Assembly: GCF_003236295.1 (NCBI RefSeq)
Contig: NZ_POTW01000048.1
Location: 1 to 49,894 of the forward strand
Length of the DNA stretch: 49,894 nucleotides
Direction of reading: 5' to 3'
Source of the DNA: Jiangella anatolica
GTDB taxonomy: Bacteria > Actinomycetota > Actinomycetes > Jiangellales > Jiangellaceae
The position numbers and the translations under genes were made by a program. Below are positions 6,833 through 17,368 of the stretch, one piece after another (positions within the stretch are counted from its first letter, which is position 1; each line of letters starts with the position of its first letter). The notes under the pieces are model-generated. The model saw only the letters and a program-made list of their open reading frames with translations, made no database searches and was not told where the DNA came from.

Positions 6833-7881
6833 CCGACGACCTCCGCCAGCTCCGGCACCAGGTGCTCCAGCGCGTACGGCAGGCTGAGCACCGTCGCCCA
6901 CGTCAGGGCGCCCGACACCAGCGGGTCCTCGATGAACAGCACCCGGCCGTCCTGCACGACCTGCAGCTGGTCGTAGAGCGGCTTGGCCTCGATCTGCTCG
7001 CGCAGGCTGTCATCGTGGCCGACGTTCCAGATGAGCAGGTCGCGGTCGAGCTGGGTCATCAGCTCGTCGCTGATCGGCGCGCCGTCCAGGTCACCGGCCA
7101 GCTCGGCGATGTCGGCGGGCAGCACGAAGCCGAGCTGCGTCATGAAGACGGTGCGCGGGTCGGTGGCGCTGCGGGCGAACGACGAGCCGGGCTCGAACTG
7201 CTCGGCGACGACCATCTCGACGCCCTCGAACTCCGGGTGGGCCGCGGCGGCTTCGGCGAACTGCTGGTCGATCGCGGCGATGAGCTCCTCGGCGCGGTCG
7301 GCCTGGCCGAGGATCTGGCCGACCATCCGGGTGGTCTCCTGCCACGGCATGCCGTACTCGGGGTAGTCCGGCGACGACGCGACGGTCGGCGCGATGACCG
7401 ACAGCGTGTCGTACTCCTCCTGCGTCATGCCGGTGTAGAGGCCGACGATGAGGTCGGGCTCCAGCTCGGCGATGGTCTCGTAGTCGAAGTCCTGCATGCC
7501 GGTGAAGGCGCCCTCGTTGAGCACGACCGGCTCGGCGTCGCCCAGCTCGTCCTGCGCCCACGGCCAGGTCGCGTGCGGGTGCTCGCCGTACCAGTCGGTG
7601 ACGGCGACCGGCGCGATGCCGAAGGCCAGCACGGCGTCCTGGTCGCTGAAGCCGAGCGTGACGATCCGCTCCGGCGCCTCGGTCAGCTCGGTGGTGCCGT
7701 AGCGGTGCTCGACGGAGGCGGGGAACTCCCCGCTCGCCGCGCCGTCCGCGCCGTCCGCCGTCGCCGACGGGTCGCCGGTGGTCGCGCCGTCGCCGTCGTC
7801 GTCACCACCGCAGGCGGCGAGGAGCAGGAGCGGGACGGTCAGGACGAGGGCGAGCCGGCGGCGGGCGACGCGAAAGGACAT
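6829..7881 (-). CDS. Iron-siderophore ABC transporter substrate-binding lipoprotein
   Basis: A FepB/FhuD-type (periplasmic binding protein class III) lipoprotein of 350 aa that captures ferric siderophores outside the membrane. The signal peptide ends in a lipobox LLLAAC with Cys24 as the lipidated residue, followed by an acidic GGDDDGDG linker. The fold motifs APERIVTLGFSDQDAVLAFG, LEPDLIVGLYTGMTQEEYDTL and GDLDGAPISDEL are typical. No permease or ATPase genes lie next to it, so it probably serves a transporter encoded elsewhere. An IdeR/DtxR-type iron box just upstream suggests induction under iron starvation. Confidence 0.93.
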   Translation of the reverse strand: MSFRVARRRLALVLTVPLLLLAACGGDDDGDGATTGDPSATADGADGAASGEFPASVEHRYGTTELTEAPERIVTLGFSDQDAVLAFGIAPVAVTDWYGEHPHATWPWAQDELGDAEPVVLNEGAFTGMQDFDYETIAELEPDLIVGLYTGMTQEEYDTLSVIAPTVASSPDYPEYGMPWQETTRMVGQILGQADRAEELIAAIDQQFAEAAAAHPEFEGVEMVVAEQFEPGSSFARSATDPRTVFMTQLGFVLPADIAELAGDLDGAPISDELMTQLDRDLLIWNVGHDDSLREQIEAKPLYDQLQVVQDGRVLFIEDPLVSGALTWATVLSLPYALEHLVPELAEVVG

Positions 7882-7886
7882 GAGGG

Positions 7887-7905
7887 AAAGGATAGGCTCC
7901 CCTTA
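7887..7905 (-). promoter_or_regulatory. Iron box (IdeR/DmdR/DtxR-type operator)
   Basis: AAAGGATAGGCTCCCCTTA matches 13 of 19 positions of the actinobacterial iron-box consensus TTAGGTTAGGCTAACCTAA, including the TAGGCT core. It lies directly upstream of the siderophore-binding gene, where a repressor would block transcription when iron is plentiful. Confidence 0.65.
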
Positions 7906-7929
7906 TCGTCGCATCGCGGGCGGCCCCGA

Positions 7930-7935
7930 TACGGT
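7930..7935 (+). promoter_or_regulatory. -10 box of leaderless MBL hydrolase gene
   Basis: TACGGT ends 6 nt before the ATG at 7942. The -35 region would overlap the iron box of the divergent gene. Confidence 0.45.
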
Positions 7936-7941
7936 CGGCGG

Positions 7942-8790
7942 ATGGCCGGCCTCGTCGAGGTGACCGGGGACGTCCTGGTCGCCACCCACGCGTTCTGCAC
8001 CACCACGACGACCGTCGTGACCAGCGGCGACGGCGGCTGCCTGGTCTTCGACCCAGGTGTCACCCCGGCCGAGCTGGACGCACTGGCCGCCGAGCTGGCC
8101 GATCGGCGGTTGCGCGTCGCCGCCGGGTTCGCGACCCATCCGCACTGGGATCACGTCCTGTGGAGCCGCGCCCTCGGCGACGCGCCTCGGTACGCGACGG
8201 CGGCCGCGACGGTGGCAGCTTCGGCTGAGCGGGATGACGGGCTGGCGGCCGCTCTGGCGGAGGCGCCGGGCACCGACGGCGCGCTGTTCGGCCGGCTGAC
8301 GGCGTTGCCTGACAGTGCCGGCGTTGGAGCAGGAGCGGATGCCGGCGCGGCCGCGGATGGGGCTGCCGGCGCGGCCGCGGGTGCAGGCGTCTCGTTGCCG
8401 TGGGCCGGGCCGCGGGTGGACGTCGTCGAGCATCGGGCGCACGCGCCCGGGCATGCGGCGCTGGTGGTGGCCGACGCAGGCGTGCTGGTCGCCGGGGACA
8501 TGTGCTCGGACCTGGAGGTGCCGCTGCTGGACCTCGACGCCGCCGACCCGCTGGGCGACTATCACCGCGCACTGGACCTGTTCGAGGCGTTGGCGGCCGG
8601 CATCCGGTACGTCGTGCCCGGTCACGGCCACGTCGGTGACGGCGCGGAGCTGCGCCGCCGCCTCGCCGCCGACCGTCGCTACCTCGACGAACTGGCCGCC
8701 GGTCGCGGCGACGACGATCCCCGGCTCACCGCCGACTGGCTGATCCGCGACCACCGCGCCCAGCAAGCCGCCGTCAGCCGATCGCGGTAG
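7942..8790 (+). CDS. MBL-fold metallo-hydrolase
   Basis: A metallo-beta-lactamase-fold hydrolase of 282 aa with the zinc motif HPHWDH (H66, H68, D70, H71), further ligands in HAPGHAA and VAGDM, and the C-terminal PGHGH. A low-complexity Ala/Gly insertion (GAGADAGAAADGAAGAAAGAG, about residues 131-151) interrupts the fold between the first and second metal regions. The substrate is unknown; family members include glyoxalase II-like, lactonase and quorum-quenching enzymes. It is divergent from the siderophore-binding gene. Confidence 0.85.
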   Translation: MAGLVEVTGDVLVATHAFCTTTTTVVTSGDGGCLVFDPGVTPAELDALAAELADRRLRVAAGFATHPHWDHVLWSRALGDAPRYATAAATVAASAERDDGLAAALAEAPGTDGALFGRLTALPDSAGVGAGADAGAAADGAAGAAAGAGVSLPWAGPRVDVVEHRAHAPGHAALVVADAGVLVAGDMCSDLEVPLLDLDAADPLGDYHRALDLFEALAAGIRYVVPGHGHVGDGAELRRRLAADRRYLDELAAGRGDDDPRLTADWLIRDHRAQQAAVSRSR

Positions 8791-8826
8791 TGACGAACGC
8801 CGGCATGACCCGCCCCTCTAGGGAGG

Positions 8827-8851
8827 GTGCCCACCCTACGGGCGGGCACCG
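8827..8851 (+). terminator. Hairpin after MBL hydrolase gene
   Basis: GGTGCCC (8827-8833) pairs perfectly with GGGCACC (8845-8851), 36 nt after the stop codon. There is no T-run. Confidence 0.45.
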
Positions 8852-8880
8852 ACAACGTCGGCCGAACACCGCGCCGACCG

Positions 8881-9029
8881 AAACGATCAGGTGACGAACT
8901 CACCGCTTTTCCGGGGCGCTTCGTCACCTGATCGTTTGCGTCCGCATGCTGGAAACGATCAGGTGACCCAACGGCCCGCCCAGCGGCCGGTACGTCACCT
9001 GATCATCTCCGCGAAGATGATCAGGTGAC
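8881..9029. repeat. Five alternating inverted copies of GATCAGGTGAC
   Basis: The 11-mer occurs as forward (8885-8895), reverse (8923-8933), forward (8957-8967), reverse (8994-9004) and forward (9019-9029). Copies 1 and 2 extend to a perfect 18-bp stem, AAACGATCAGGTGACGAA (8881-8898) with 8920-8937. Copies 4 and 5 form a perfect 15-bp stem (8994-9008 with 9015-9029, 6-nt loop). Copies 3 and 4 can also pair. The array separates the converging MBL and glyQS genes and could act as a bidirectional terminator or a REP-like element. Confidence 0.85.
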
Positions 9030-9056
9030 CAAGCCGACGGGTGGCCCGGGGAAACC

Positions 9057-12071
<3,015 letters not shown>

Positions 12072-12077
12072 CGGGAA

Positions 12078-12083
12078 AGCCTA
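12078..12083 (-). promoter_or_regulatory. -10 box of leaderless glyQS
   Basis: TAGGCT on the minus strand ends 6 nt before GTG 12071. Its first three bases are the TAG stop codon of the preceding methyltransferase gene. Confidence 0.45.
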
Positions 12084-12905
12084 GTGGGGCGAGGCCGATG
12101 GCACGAACTCGAACCCGGTGACCCGGGCCAGGATCTCGCCGTGTGGAACGAGGAACCAGCCGTCGTCGTGACCGGCCCACTCGCGCCAGACGGCGGCCAG
12201 CCGGTTCAGGTCCGCCGTCGTCGCCAGGGCCCGGGCGACGGCCTGCTCGGCGAACGCCGACGACGTGACCCGGTCCGCCCAGAGCCCGCCCCACCACGCC
12301 CGGTCCTCAGGCGTGCTGAAGCACCAGACGCTCGCCGTCGCGCTGACGGACGACAGCCCGGCCTCGTGCGCCCACGCCAGCAGCCGCCGTCCGGCGTCGG
12401 GCTCGCCGCCGTTGCCGCCGGCCAGCGTGCGGTACAGGTCCAGCCACTCGGACAGGCCGAGCAGCCGCGGGTGCCAGATCATGCCGGCGTAGTCGGAGTC
12501 GCGCGCCGCCACGACGCCGCCCGGCCGGGCGACCCGGGCCAGCTCGCGCAGGACGGCGACCGGGTCGGCGACGTGCTGCAGCAGCTGGTGCGCGTGGACG
12601 ACGTCGAAGCTCGCGGCGTCGAACGGCAGCGCGGCGGCGTCGCCGGTGACGAACTCGACCGCGCCCGCACGGTCCGCCGCCTGCGCCGCGGCGATGACCT
12701 CGGCAGACGCGTCCAGCCCGGCCACGCGGCCCGGCGCCACCAGCCCGGCCAGCTCAACGGTGATCGTCCCCGGCCCGCAGCCCACGTCCAGCACGTCGGT
12801 CCCCGGTGTCAGCGCGTCGCGCAGGTACGCCGCGGAGTTGGCGACCGTGCGCCAGGTGTGCGAGCGCAGGACGCTCTCGTGGTGGCCGTGCGTGTACGTC
12901 GCCAT
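12081..12905 (-). CDS. UbiE-like SAM-dependent methyltransferase
   Basis: A methyltransferase of 274 aa with the SAM-binding core VLDVGCGPG (about 38-46), an acidic ribose contact in VAGLDAS, FVTGDAAALPF, and FDVVHAHQLLQHVADPVAVLREL. The C-terminal third is an all-alpha cap with FSTPEDRAWWGGLWADR, common in actinobacterial methyltransferases of unknown substrate. It lies 9 nt upstream of glyQS on the same strand. The link to glycyl-tRNA synthetase is probably only positional. The ATG start is close to the divergent yaaA promoter. Confidence 0.88.
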   Translation of the reverse strand: MATYTHGHHESVLRSHTWRTVANSAAYLRDALTPGTDVLDVGCGPGTITVELAGLVAPGRVAGLDASAEVIAAAQAADRAGAVEFVTGDAAALPFDAASFDVVHAHQLLQHVADPVAVLRELARVARPGGVVAARDSDYAGMIWHPRLLGLSEWLDLYRTLAGGNGGEPDAGRRLLAWAHEAGLSSVSATASVWCFSTPEDRAWWGGLWADRVTSSAFAEQAVARALATTADLNRLAAVWREWAGHDDGWFLVPHGEILARVTGFEFVPSASPH

Positions 12906-12933
12906 GCCTCAACGGTATGAGGGGGTCGGCGGC

Positions 12934-12939
12934 TACCCT
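12934..12939 (+). promoter_or_regulatory. -10 box of leaderless yaaA
   Basis: TACCCT ends 6 nt before GTG 12946, with no ribosome site between. Confidence 0.5.
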
Positions 12940-12945
12940 GCTGGA

Positions 12946-13740
12946 GTGCTGATCCTGCTGCCGCCGTCGGAGGGCAAGACCGCGCCGGGCGACGGAGCAC
13001 CGGTCGACCTCGACGCGCTCTCGTTCCCGGAGCTGACCGGCGACCGCGTCGACCTGCTGGCGGCGCTGGTCCGGCTGTGTCGCACGGCGCCGGACGCGGC
13101 GGCGACGGCGCTCGGCCTCGGGCCGACCCAGGCCGCCGACGTCGAGCGCAACGCCGTCCTGCCCCAGGCCCCGGCCGCGCCGGCCCGCGAGATCTACTCC
13201 GGCGTGCTCTACGACGCGCTCGGCCTGCGCACGCTGCGTGGCGGCACGGCCCGCCGGGCGGACGCGTCGGTGCTGATCAGCAGCGGGCTGTGGGGACTGC
13301 TGCGGCCCTCGGACGTCATCCCGGCCTACCGGCTGGGCGGCGGCGTGAGCCTGCCCGGCGTCGGCCCGCTGGCCGCGTTCTGGCGCCGGCCGCTGGGCAA
13401 GAGCCTGCCCGCCGCGGCCGGCGACGAGCTGATCGTCGACCTGCGGTCCAGCACGTACGCGGGGTTCTGGCGGCCGCCGGCCGACCTCGCCGCGCGCACC
13501 GTCGTCGTCCGGGTGCTGCACGAGCACGACGGCCGGCGCACCGTCGTCAGCCACCACAACAAGGCCACGAAGGGCCGGATCGTGCGGCGGCTGCTCCAGG
13601 ACGGCGCGACCATCGCGACGCCGAAACGGCTGGTCAAGGTGCTGACGCGGCTGGGTTGGACGGCGGAGCTGACCCCGCCGTCCGGGCCGGGCCGTCCGGC
13701 CACCGTCGACGTGGTGGTGACCGAGGTTCCGACGGCCTAG
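12946..13740 (+). CDS. yaaA: YaaA/DUF328 family peroxide-stress protein
   Basis: A cytoplasmic protein of 264 aa in the family of E. coli YaaA, which limits free iron and DNA damage during peroxide stress. Diagnostic stretches are the opening ILLPPSEGKTAPG, IYSGVLYDALGL, ISSGLWGLLRPSD, IPAYRL, FWRRPL, DLRSSTYAGF and SHHNKATKGRIVR. The GTG at 12946 places LILLPPSEGK at the extreme N-terminus as in homologues. It is transcribed divergently from the methyltransferase gene. Confidence 0.92.
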   Translation: MLILLPPSEGKTAPGDGAPVDLDALSFPELTGDRVDLLAALVRLCRTAPDAAATALGLGPTQAADVERNAVLPQAPAAPAREIYSGVLYDALGLRTLRGGTARRADASVLISSGLWGLLRPSDVIPAYRLGGGVSLPGVGPLAAFWRRPLGKSLPAAAGDELIVDLRSSTYAGFWRPPADLAARTVVVRVLHEHDGRRTVVSHHNKATKGRIVRRLLQDGATIATPKRLVKVLTRLGWTAELTPPSGPGRPATVDVVVTEVPTA

Positions 13741-13993
13741 CTCGCCAGCGTTGGCAGCCGAAGTGAGGCTCTTCTGCTGCTTCCGTGGGTCGCCGGTCAC
13801 GCGGGGACGCTGCGCCGGCCGCTGCCGCAACGGCGTCGCGCCCTCGCGGGACGTGCTCACCGGCGAGTGCGCAGGAGCCCACGACGGACGCAGCAGAAGA
13901 ACCGGAAATGATCATGTTAAGCAGGCTGCCTACCGCATCCCCAGGCAAGCACTCCTGTTGAAGCGGGAGCATCCCTACTCAACGTGATCAATC
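13741..13993. other. Intergenic inverted repeats, no gene seen
   Basis: Between yaaA and the converging RNase H gene there is an 11-bp perfect inverted repeat TCTTCTGCTGC (13770-13780) with GCAGCAGAAGA (13890-13900). A second imperfect one is TGATCATGTTAA (13909-13920) with TCAACGTGATCA (13979-13990). The TGATCA-GT core resembles the repeat array at 8881-9029. No convincing coding region is present. Probably a bidirectional terminator or repeat-element remnant. Confidence 0.5.
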
Positions 13994-15079
13994 TCAGGGG
14001 CGGTGGCCGAAGGACGGCATCGCGGTGCTGCCGTCGGCGTAGTACTGCAGCTCGGTGACCGAGCCCGGCGACGGCAGCAGCCGGAACAGCGACTCCATCG
14101 GCGCGCCGAGCGCCAGCCGGGTGAGCGTGCGCAGCGGGATCGAGTGCGTGACGACGACCACCGGCTGGCCGGGATGCGCCGCCAGCAACTCGTCGCGGGC
14201 GGCGACGACGCGCGGGGTGAGGTCGTCGAGGGACTCGCCGCCACCGGGCGGGCGCAGCGACGACGAGCCGTACCAGCGGGTCAGCGCTTCGGGATCGCGC
14301 TCGGCGATCTCGGCCAGCGTCAGCCCGTCCCAGTCGCCGAAGTGGCACTCGCGCCAGCCGGGCGCCACCACGGGGGTGAGGCCGAGCCGGCGGCCGATGA
14401 TCTCGGCGGTCTCGCGGGTGCGCACCAGTGGCGAGCAGACGAGGGCGACGGCGCCGGACGTGCTCAGCAGCTCGGCCGCGCGGACCGCCTGCTCGCGGCC
14501 GGCCTCGTCCAGGCTCGGGCCGGGCAGACCACCGCCGGAGAACCGGCGGGCCGCCGTCAGCTCCGTCTGCCCGTGCCGCACGACGTGCAGCGTCGTCGGC
14601 GGCCCGAGCTCCGGTGTCCACGCCGTCAGCTTGACGACCGGGCTGGTGACGTCGGCCGGCGCCGGTAGCGGGCGGCCGTCGAGCGCGTCGTTGACCAGCC
14701 GGTCGGCGTGCGCGTTCCGCATCCGCGGCACCCAGACGTAGGCGACCCGGCCGGGCGGAAACACGTGGCCGGCCTCGTCGGCCAGCGGCCGCAGCTCGGC
14801 GTTCCTGATCTGCCAGCGGCCGGAGAGCTGCTCGACCACCAGCTTGGAGTCCAGCCGCGCCTCGACGACGGCGTCCGGGTCGACGCCGCGGGCGGCCCGC
14901 AGCCCGGCCAGCAGGCCGCGGTACTCGGCGACGTTGTTCGTCGCGACGCCGATGGCCTCGGCCGTCTCGGCCAGCACCTCGCCGGTCTGAGCGTCGCGCA
15001 CGACGGCGCCGTAGGCGGCGGGACCCGGGTTGCCCCGCGACCCGCCGTCGGCCTCGACGATCAGCCGGCGACCGGTCAC
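13994..15079 (-). CDS. Bifunctional RNase HI / acid phosphatase (CobC-like)
   Basis: A two-domain protein of 361 aa. Residues 1-140 are an RNase HI domain that removes RNA from RNA-DNA hybrids, with acidic catalytic residues D11 (EADGGSRGNPG), E52 (NNVAEYRGL), D77 (LDSKL) and D126 (HADRLVND). Residues about 163-361 are a histidine-phosphatase domain with RHGQTE at 168-173 and VVVTHSIPL near the end, resembling alpha-ribazole phosphatase of cobalamin synthesis. The fusion and its place after a zinc-ribbon gene and nif3 match Rv2228c of Mycobacterium tuberculosis. GTG 15079 overlaps the preceding stop codon by GTGA, so translation is coupled. Confidence 0.95.
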   Translation of the reverse strand: MTGRRLIVEADGGSRGNPGPAAYGAVVRDAQTGEVLAETAEAIGVATNNVAEYRGLLAGLRAARGVDPDAVVEARLDSKLVVEQLSGRWQIRNAELRPLADEAGHVFPPGRVAYVWVPRMRNAHADRLVNDALDGRPLPAPADVTSPVVKLTAWTPELGPPTTLHVVRHGQTELTAARRFSGGGLPGPSLDEAGREQAVRAAELLSTSGAVALVCSPLVRTRETAEIIGRRLGLTPVVAPGWRECHFGDWDGLTLAEIAERDPEALTRWYGSSSLRPPGGGESLDDLTPRVVAARDELLAAHPGQPVVVVTHSIPLRTLTRLALGAPMESLFRLLPSPGSVTELQYYADGSTAMPSFGHRP

Positions 15080-15819
15080 AGCCCCGACTCGGGGGTGCGG
15101 ATCAGGATCCGCCGGCACTCTTCGTGCCGCACCACGAGGTCGGGCGCCAGGCCGCGGATCCGGCCCAGCTCGGCGGCGTCGAGCTGGATCATGCAGCCCT
15201 CGCAGCGCCGCTGGCGCAGCGCCGCCGCGCCGATGCCGCCGCGGTCGGCGCGGATCTTCTCGTACAGCGCCAGCAGGTCGGCGGGGATGCCGCCGGCCAG
15301 CTCGTCGCGCTCGGCCCGGGCGCTGGCGGCGTCGGCGTCGAGCTGGGCCCAGGCGGCGTCGCGCGCGGCCTGCACCTCCTGCGCCTTCTTGCCGACGCTC
15401 TCGCGCTCGGCGCCCAGCGCGGCGGCTTCGTTCTGCGCCACCTCCAGCCGCTCCATGATCTCGATCTCGGCGTCCTCGAGCACGCCCTGCCGGCGGTTCA
15501 GCGAGGCGATCTCGCTCTGCAGGCTCTCCAGCTCCTTCGCCGAGGACACCTGGCCGGCGTCGAGCCGCTTCTGGTCGCGGTCCTTGCGGGCGCGGACCTG
15601 CTCGACCTCGGCGTCGGCGCGCTTCTGCTCGCGCTCCAGGTCGGCGACGGCGGTGCCGGCGACGACCTCGGCGTCGCGTAGCCGGCTGTGCTCGGCGGCC
15701 AGCGTCTCGAGCTCGGCGGCCTCGGGCAGCGTCCGGCGGCGGTGCGCCAGCTGGTCCAGGCGCTGGTCGACCGCCTGGACGTCGAGCAGCCGCAACTGGA
15801 CAGCGGGGTCAGCGTTCAG
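15076..15819 (-). CDS. Coiled-coil C4-type zinc ribbon protein (CT398/DUF164 family)
   Basis: A cytoplasmic protein of about 247 aa: a long antiparallel coiled coil (residues about 10-180, heptads rich in Leu, Glu, Arg and Ala) and a C-terminal zinc ribbon. The ribbon reads RRCEGC, then RHEEC, so the second pair is HxxC rather than the usual CxxC. The best start is a CTG at 15819: an AAGGAG site sits 6 nt upstream and the sequence [15 protein letters not shown] then matches the N-terminus I expect for the family. TTG 15795 is in frame but has no ribosome site. It overlaps nif3 by 11 nt. Role unclear; chlamydial relatives are linked to secretion or flagellar proteins. Confidence 0.88.
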   Translation of the reverse strand: MNADPAVQLRLLDVQAVDQRLDQLAHRRRTLPEAAELETLAAEHSRLRDAEVVAGTAVADLEREQKRADAEVEQVRARKDRDQKRLDAGQVSSAKELESLQSEIASLNRRQGVLEDAEIEIMERLEVAQNEAAALGAERESVGKKAQEVQAARDAAWAQLDADAASARAERDELAGGIPADLLALYEKIRADRGGIGAAALRQRRCEGCMIQLDAAELGRIRGLAPDLVVRHEECRRILIRTPESGL

Positions 15820-16669
15820 CGTGAGCTCCTTCGTCGGCGCCGGATTCGGGTGCGGTCCGGTGCAGTGTCCACGGGTCGGTCGGAGTGGTCGAGACGCGAG
15901 TCTCCACCGTAGCGCCTGCTCCGGACAACTCGGCCGTCAGCAGCGCCGCGGCATCGGGCAGCCACGGCCACTCGCTGGCCCAGTGCGCGACGTCGACGAG
16001 CGCCGGTCCGCCGGACTCCCCCGCCTCCGACGACGGGTGGTGGCGCAGGTCCGCCGTCACGTAGGCGTCGACCCCGGCGGCCCGGACGGTGGCCAGCAGC
16101 GAGTCGCCCGCGCCGCCGCACACCGCCACGGTCTCGACGACGGTGTCGGGGTCGCCCATGGCGCGCACGCCGGCCGCCGTCACCGGGAGCGCCGCGGCCA
16201 CCCGGCGGACGAACGCCGTCAGCGGCTCCGGCTCCGGCAACCGGCCGACGCGGCCCAGGCCACGGGCCGGGTCGCCGTCGCCGGCCGGGACCAGCGGGTA
16301 GGTGTCGTGCAGTCCGAGCGCCGCCGCCAGCGCGTCGTTGACGCCGGGCGCGGCCCGGTCGGCGTTCGTGTGCGCGGTGAACAGCCCGGCGCCGGCTGTG
16401 ATCAGCCGGTGCACGAGCCGGCCCTTCGGCGTCGTGGCCGGGACGCCGTGCACCGGGCGCAGGAACAGCGGATGGTGGGTGACGACCAGGTCGGCGCCCC
16501 AGTCCAGGGCCTCGTCCACCACGGCGGCCACGGGATCGACGGCGAACAGGACGCGCCGGACCTCCGCGCCGGGGTCGCCGCACACCAGCCCGACGGCGTC
16601 CCACGACTCGGTCAGCTCCGGCGGATACAGCCGCTCGAGGGCGGCGACGACGGCGTCGAGACGGACCAC
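15809..16669 (-). CDS. Nif3-like dinuclear metal-centre protein
   Basis: A member of the Nif3/YbgI/DUF34 family, toroidal hexamers with a two-metal site; 286 aa. Metal-binding segments are [21 protein letters not shown] and the C-terminal [12 protein letters not shown]. The central insertion contains [15 protein letters not shown]. The biochemical role is unsettled (GTP cyclohydrolase-like and metal-insertion roles have been proposed). It is the first gene of a three-gene operon with the zinc-ribbon protein and RNase H/phosphatase, the same order as Rv2230c-Rv2228c. GTG start with TAGAGT 8 nt upstream suggests a leaderless transcript. Confidence 0.93.
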   Translation of the reverse strand: MVRLDAVVAALERLYPPELTESWDAVGLVCGDPGAEVRRVLFAVDPVAAVVDEALDWGADLVVTHHPLFLRPVHGVPATTPKGRLVHRLITAGAGLFTAHTNADRAAPGVNDALAAALGLHDTYPLVPAGDGDPARGLGRVGRLPEPEPLTAFVRRVAAALPVTAAGVRAMGDPDTVVETVAVCGGAGDSLLATVRAAGVDAYVTADLRHHPSSEAGESGGPALVDVAHWASEWPWLPDAAALLTAELSGAGATVETRVSTTPTDPWTLHRTAPESGADEGAHAER

Positions 16670-16677
16670 GGGAGCCG

Positions 16678-16683
16678 ACTCTA
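16678..16683 (-). promoter_or_regulatory. -10 box of leaderless nif3 operon
   Basis: TAGAGT on the minus strand ends 8 nt before GTG 16669. Confidence 0.5.
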
Positions 16684-16726
16684 TCGATCACCGTGCCGGC
16701 CCCGCGCGAGCGCACCCGTGCTCCGG

Positions 16727-16755
16727 TTGACGCCGGGACGACACCGGTGTGACTC
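16727..16755 (+). promoter_or_regulatory. Possible promoter of the AUC-start gene
   Basis: TTGACG (16727-16732) lies 17 nt from TGACTC (16750-16755). The -35 is good but the -10 is poor. Confidence 0.3.
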
Positions 16756-16794
16756 TCGTCCCCACGGGGGGCATCGCACGAGGAGGAGGCCCCG

Positions 16795-17079
16795 ATCATC
16801 AGCACGCCACACCCCGCCGGCGGTCACCGCTGGTGCATCGAGCACGACCCGAGCGGCGCCTGCCTCGGTGGCCTCCACGAGCTGCCGGGCGGCAGCGCCG
16901 CGTGGCTGCAGGCCGACGCCGCCGACGGCGACGGCGAGCCGCCCGCGCCGGTCGTCGTCGTGGCGCTGGCCCGCCGGCACCCGCACCAGCCGCCGGAGTT
17001 CACCGCCGCCGAGACGCGCGAACTGGCGGCCGCCCTGACCGCGCTCGCCGACCAGCTGGACGGCGGCGGCGCCGGATAG
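16795..17079 (+). CDS. Small conserved-type protein with apparent ATC start, 94 aa
   Basis: The frame from 16795 to the TAG at 17077 has codon use fully like real genes here (third positions nearly all G or C) and a clear domain pattern: HRWCIEHDPSGAC near the N-terminus, a PVVVVALARR strand, then a PPEFTAAETRELAAALTAL helix. Between the upstream in-frame stop (16750) and the domain there is no ATG, GTG or TTG. A strong AGGAGG site (16784-16789) sits 5 nt before ATC 16795 and 8 nt before ATC 16798, so an AUC start is the simplest reading. The strand-helix pattern recurs in the next two genes. It resembles DUF6907-type small actinobacterial proteins; function unknown. Confidence 0.65.
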   Translation: MISTPHPAGGHRWCIEHDPSGACLGGLHELPGGSAAWLQADAADGDGEPPAPVVVVALARRHPHQPPEFTAAETRELAAALTALADQLDGGGAG

Positions 17080-17098
17080 AACTGACGGGTACACCCGT

Positions 17099-17127
17099 TT
17101 GCCTTTTCCCTTCCACCACTGTAAATA
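17099..17127 (+). promoter_or_regulatory. Sigma70-type promoter
   Basis: TTGCCT (17099-17104), a 17-nt spacer and TAAATA (17122-17127) in an AT-rich patch that stands out locally. It would start an RNA near 17134, giving a leader of about 235 nt before the gene at 17369. Confidence 0.6.
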
Positions 17128-17133
17128 TAGATC

Positions 17134-17368
17134 CATAGCGACCCACCCTCCCCGGAGGACTGGACGAATCGCTATCGAGCACGAGGCGCGGCAGCCGAGC
17201 CGGTCAGTCTCGTACCGGCCGCTCAGAGTGGGACGGCACGGCGAACCGAAGCGCATCCTCATGCCACCCCCTGCGGGGGACGGCTGCTGGGCGCCGCCGT
17301 CCCCATCCCCCGGCCACGACGGCTCCCGGCCTCATCCCAGCCCGTGAGCGACTCCCAGGAGGAGAACC
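17134..17368 (+). other. Long structured leader region
   Basis: No credible gene is seen. From the predicted RNA start, ATAGCGA (17135-17141) can pair with TCGCTAT (17169-17175). A perfect 9-bp hairpin GGGGACGGC (17276-17284) with GCCGTCCCC (17296-17304) precedes the AGGAGGAG ribosome site of the next gene by about 50 nt. This could be a regulatory leader or an attenuator; no known RNA family is recognised. Confidence 0.4.

Noticed and set aside
12101-12125. tRNA-like T-loop (GGGTTCGAG on the minus strand)
   Set aside because: No acceptor or anticodon stem can be drawn around it, and it is inside the methyltransferase gene.
17099-17347. Plus-strand frame of 82 codons in the leader region
   Set aside because: Its codon use differs from real genes here, it has no ribosome site and it covers promoter and hairpin sequence.
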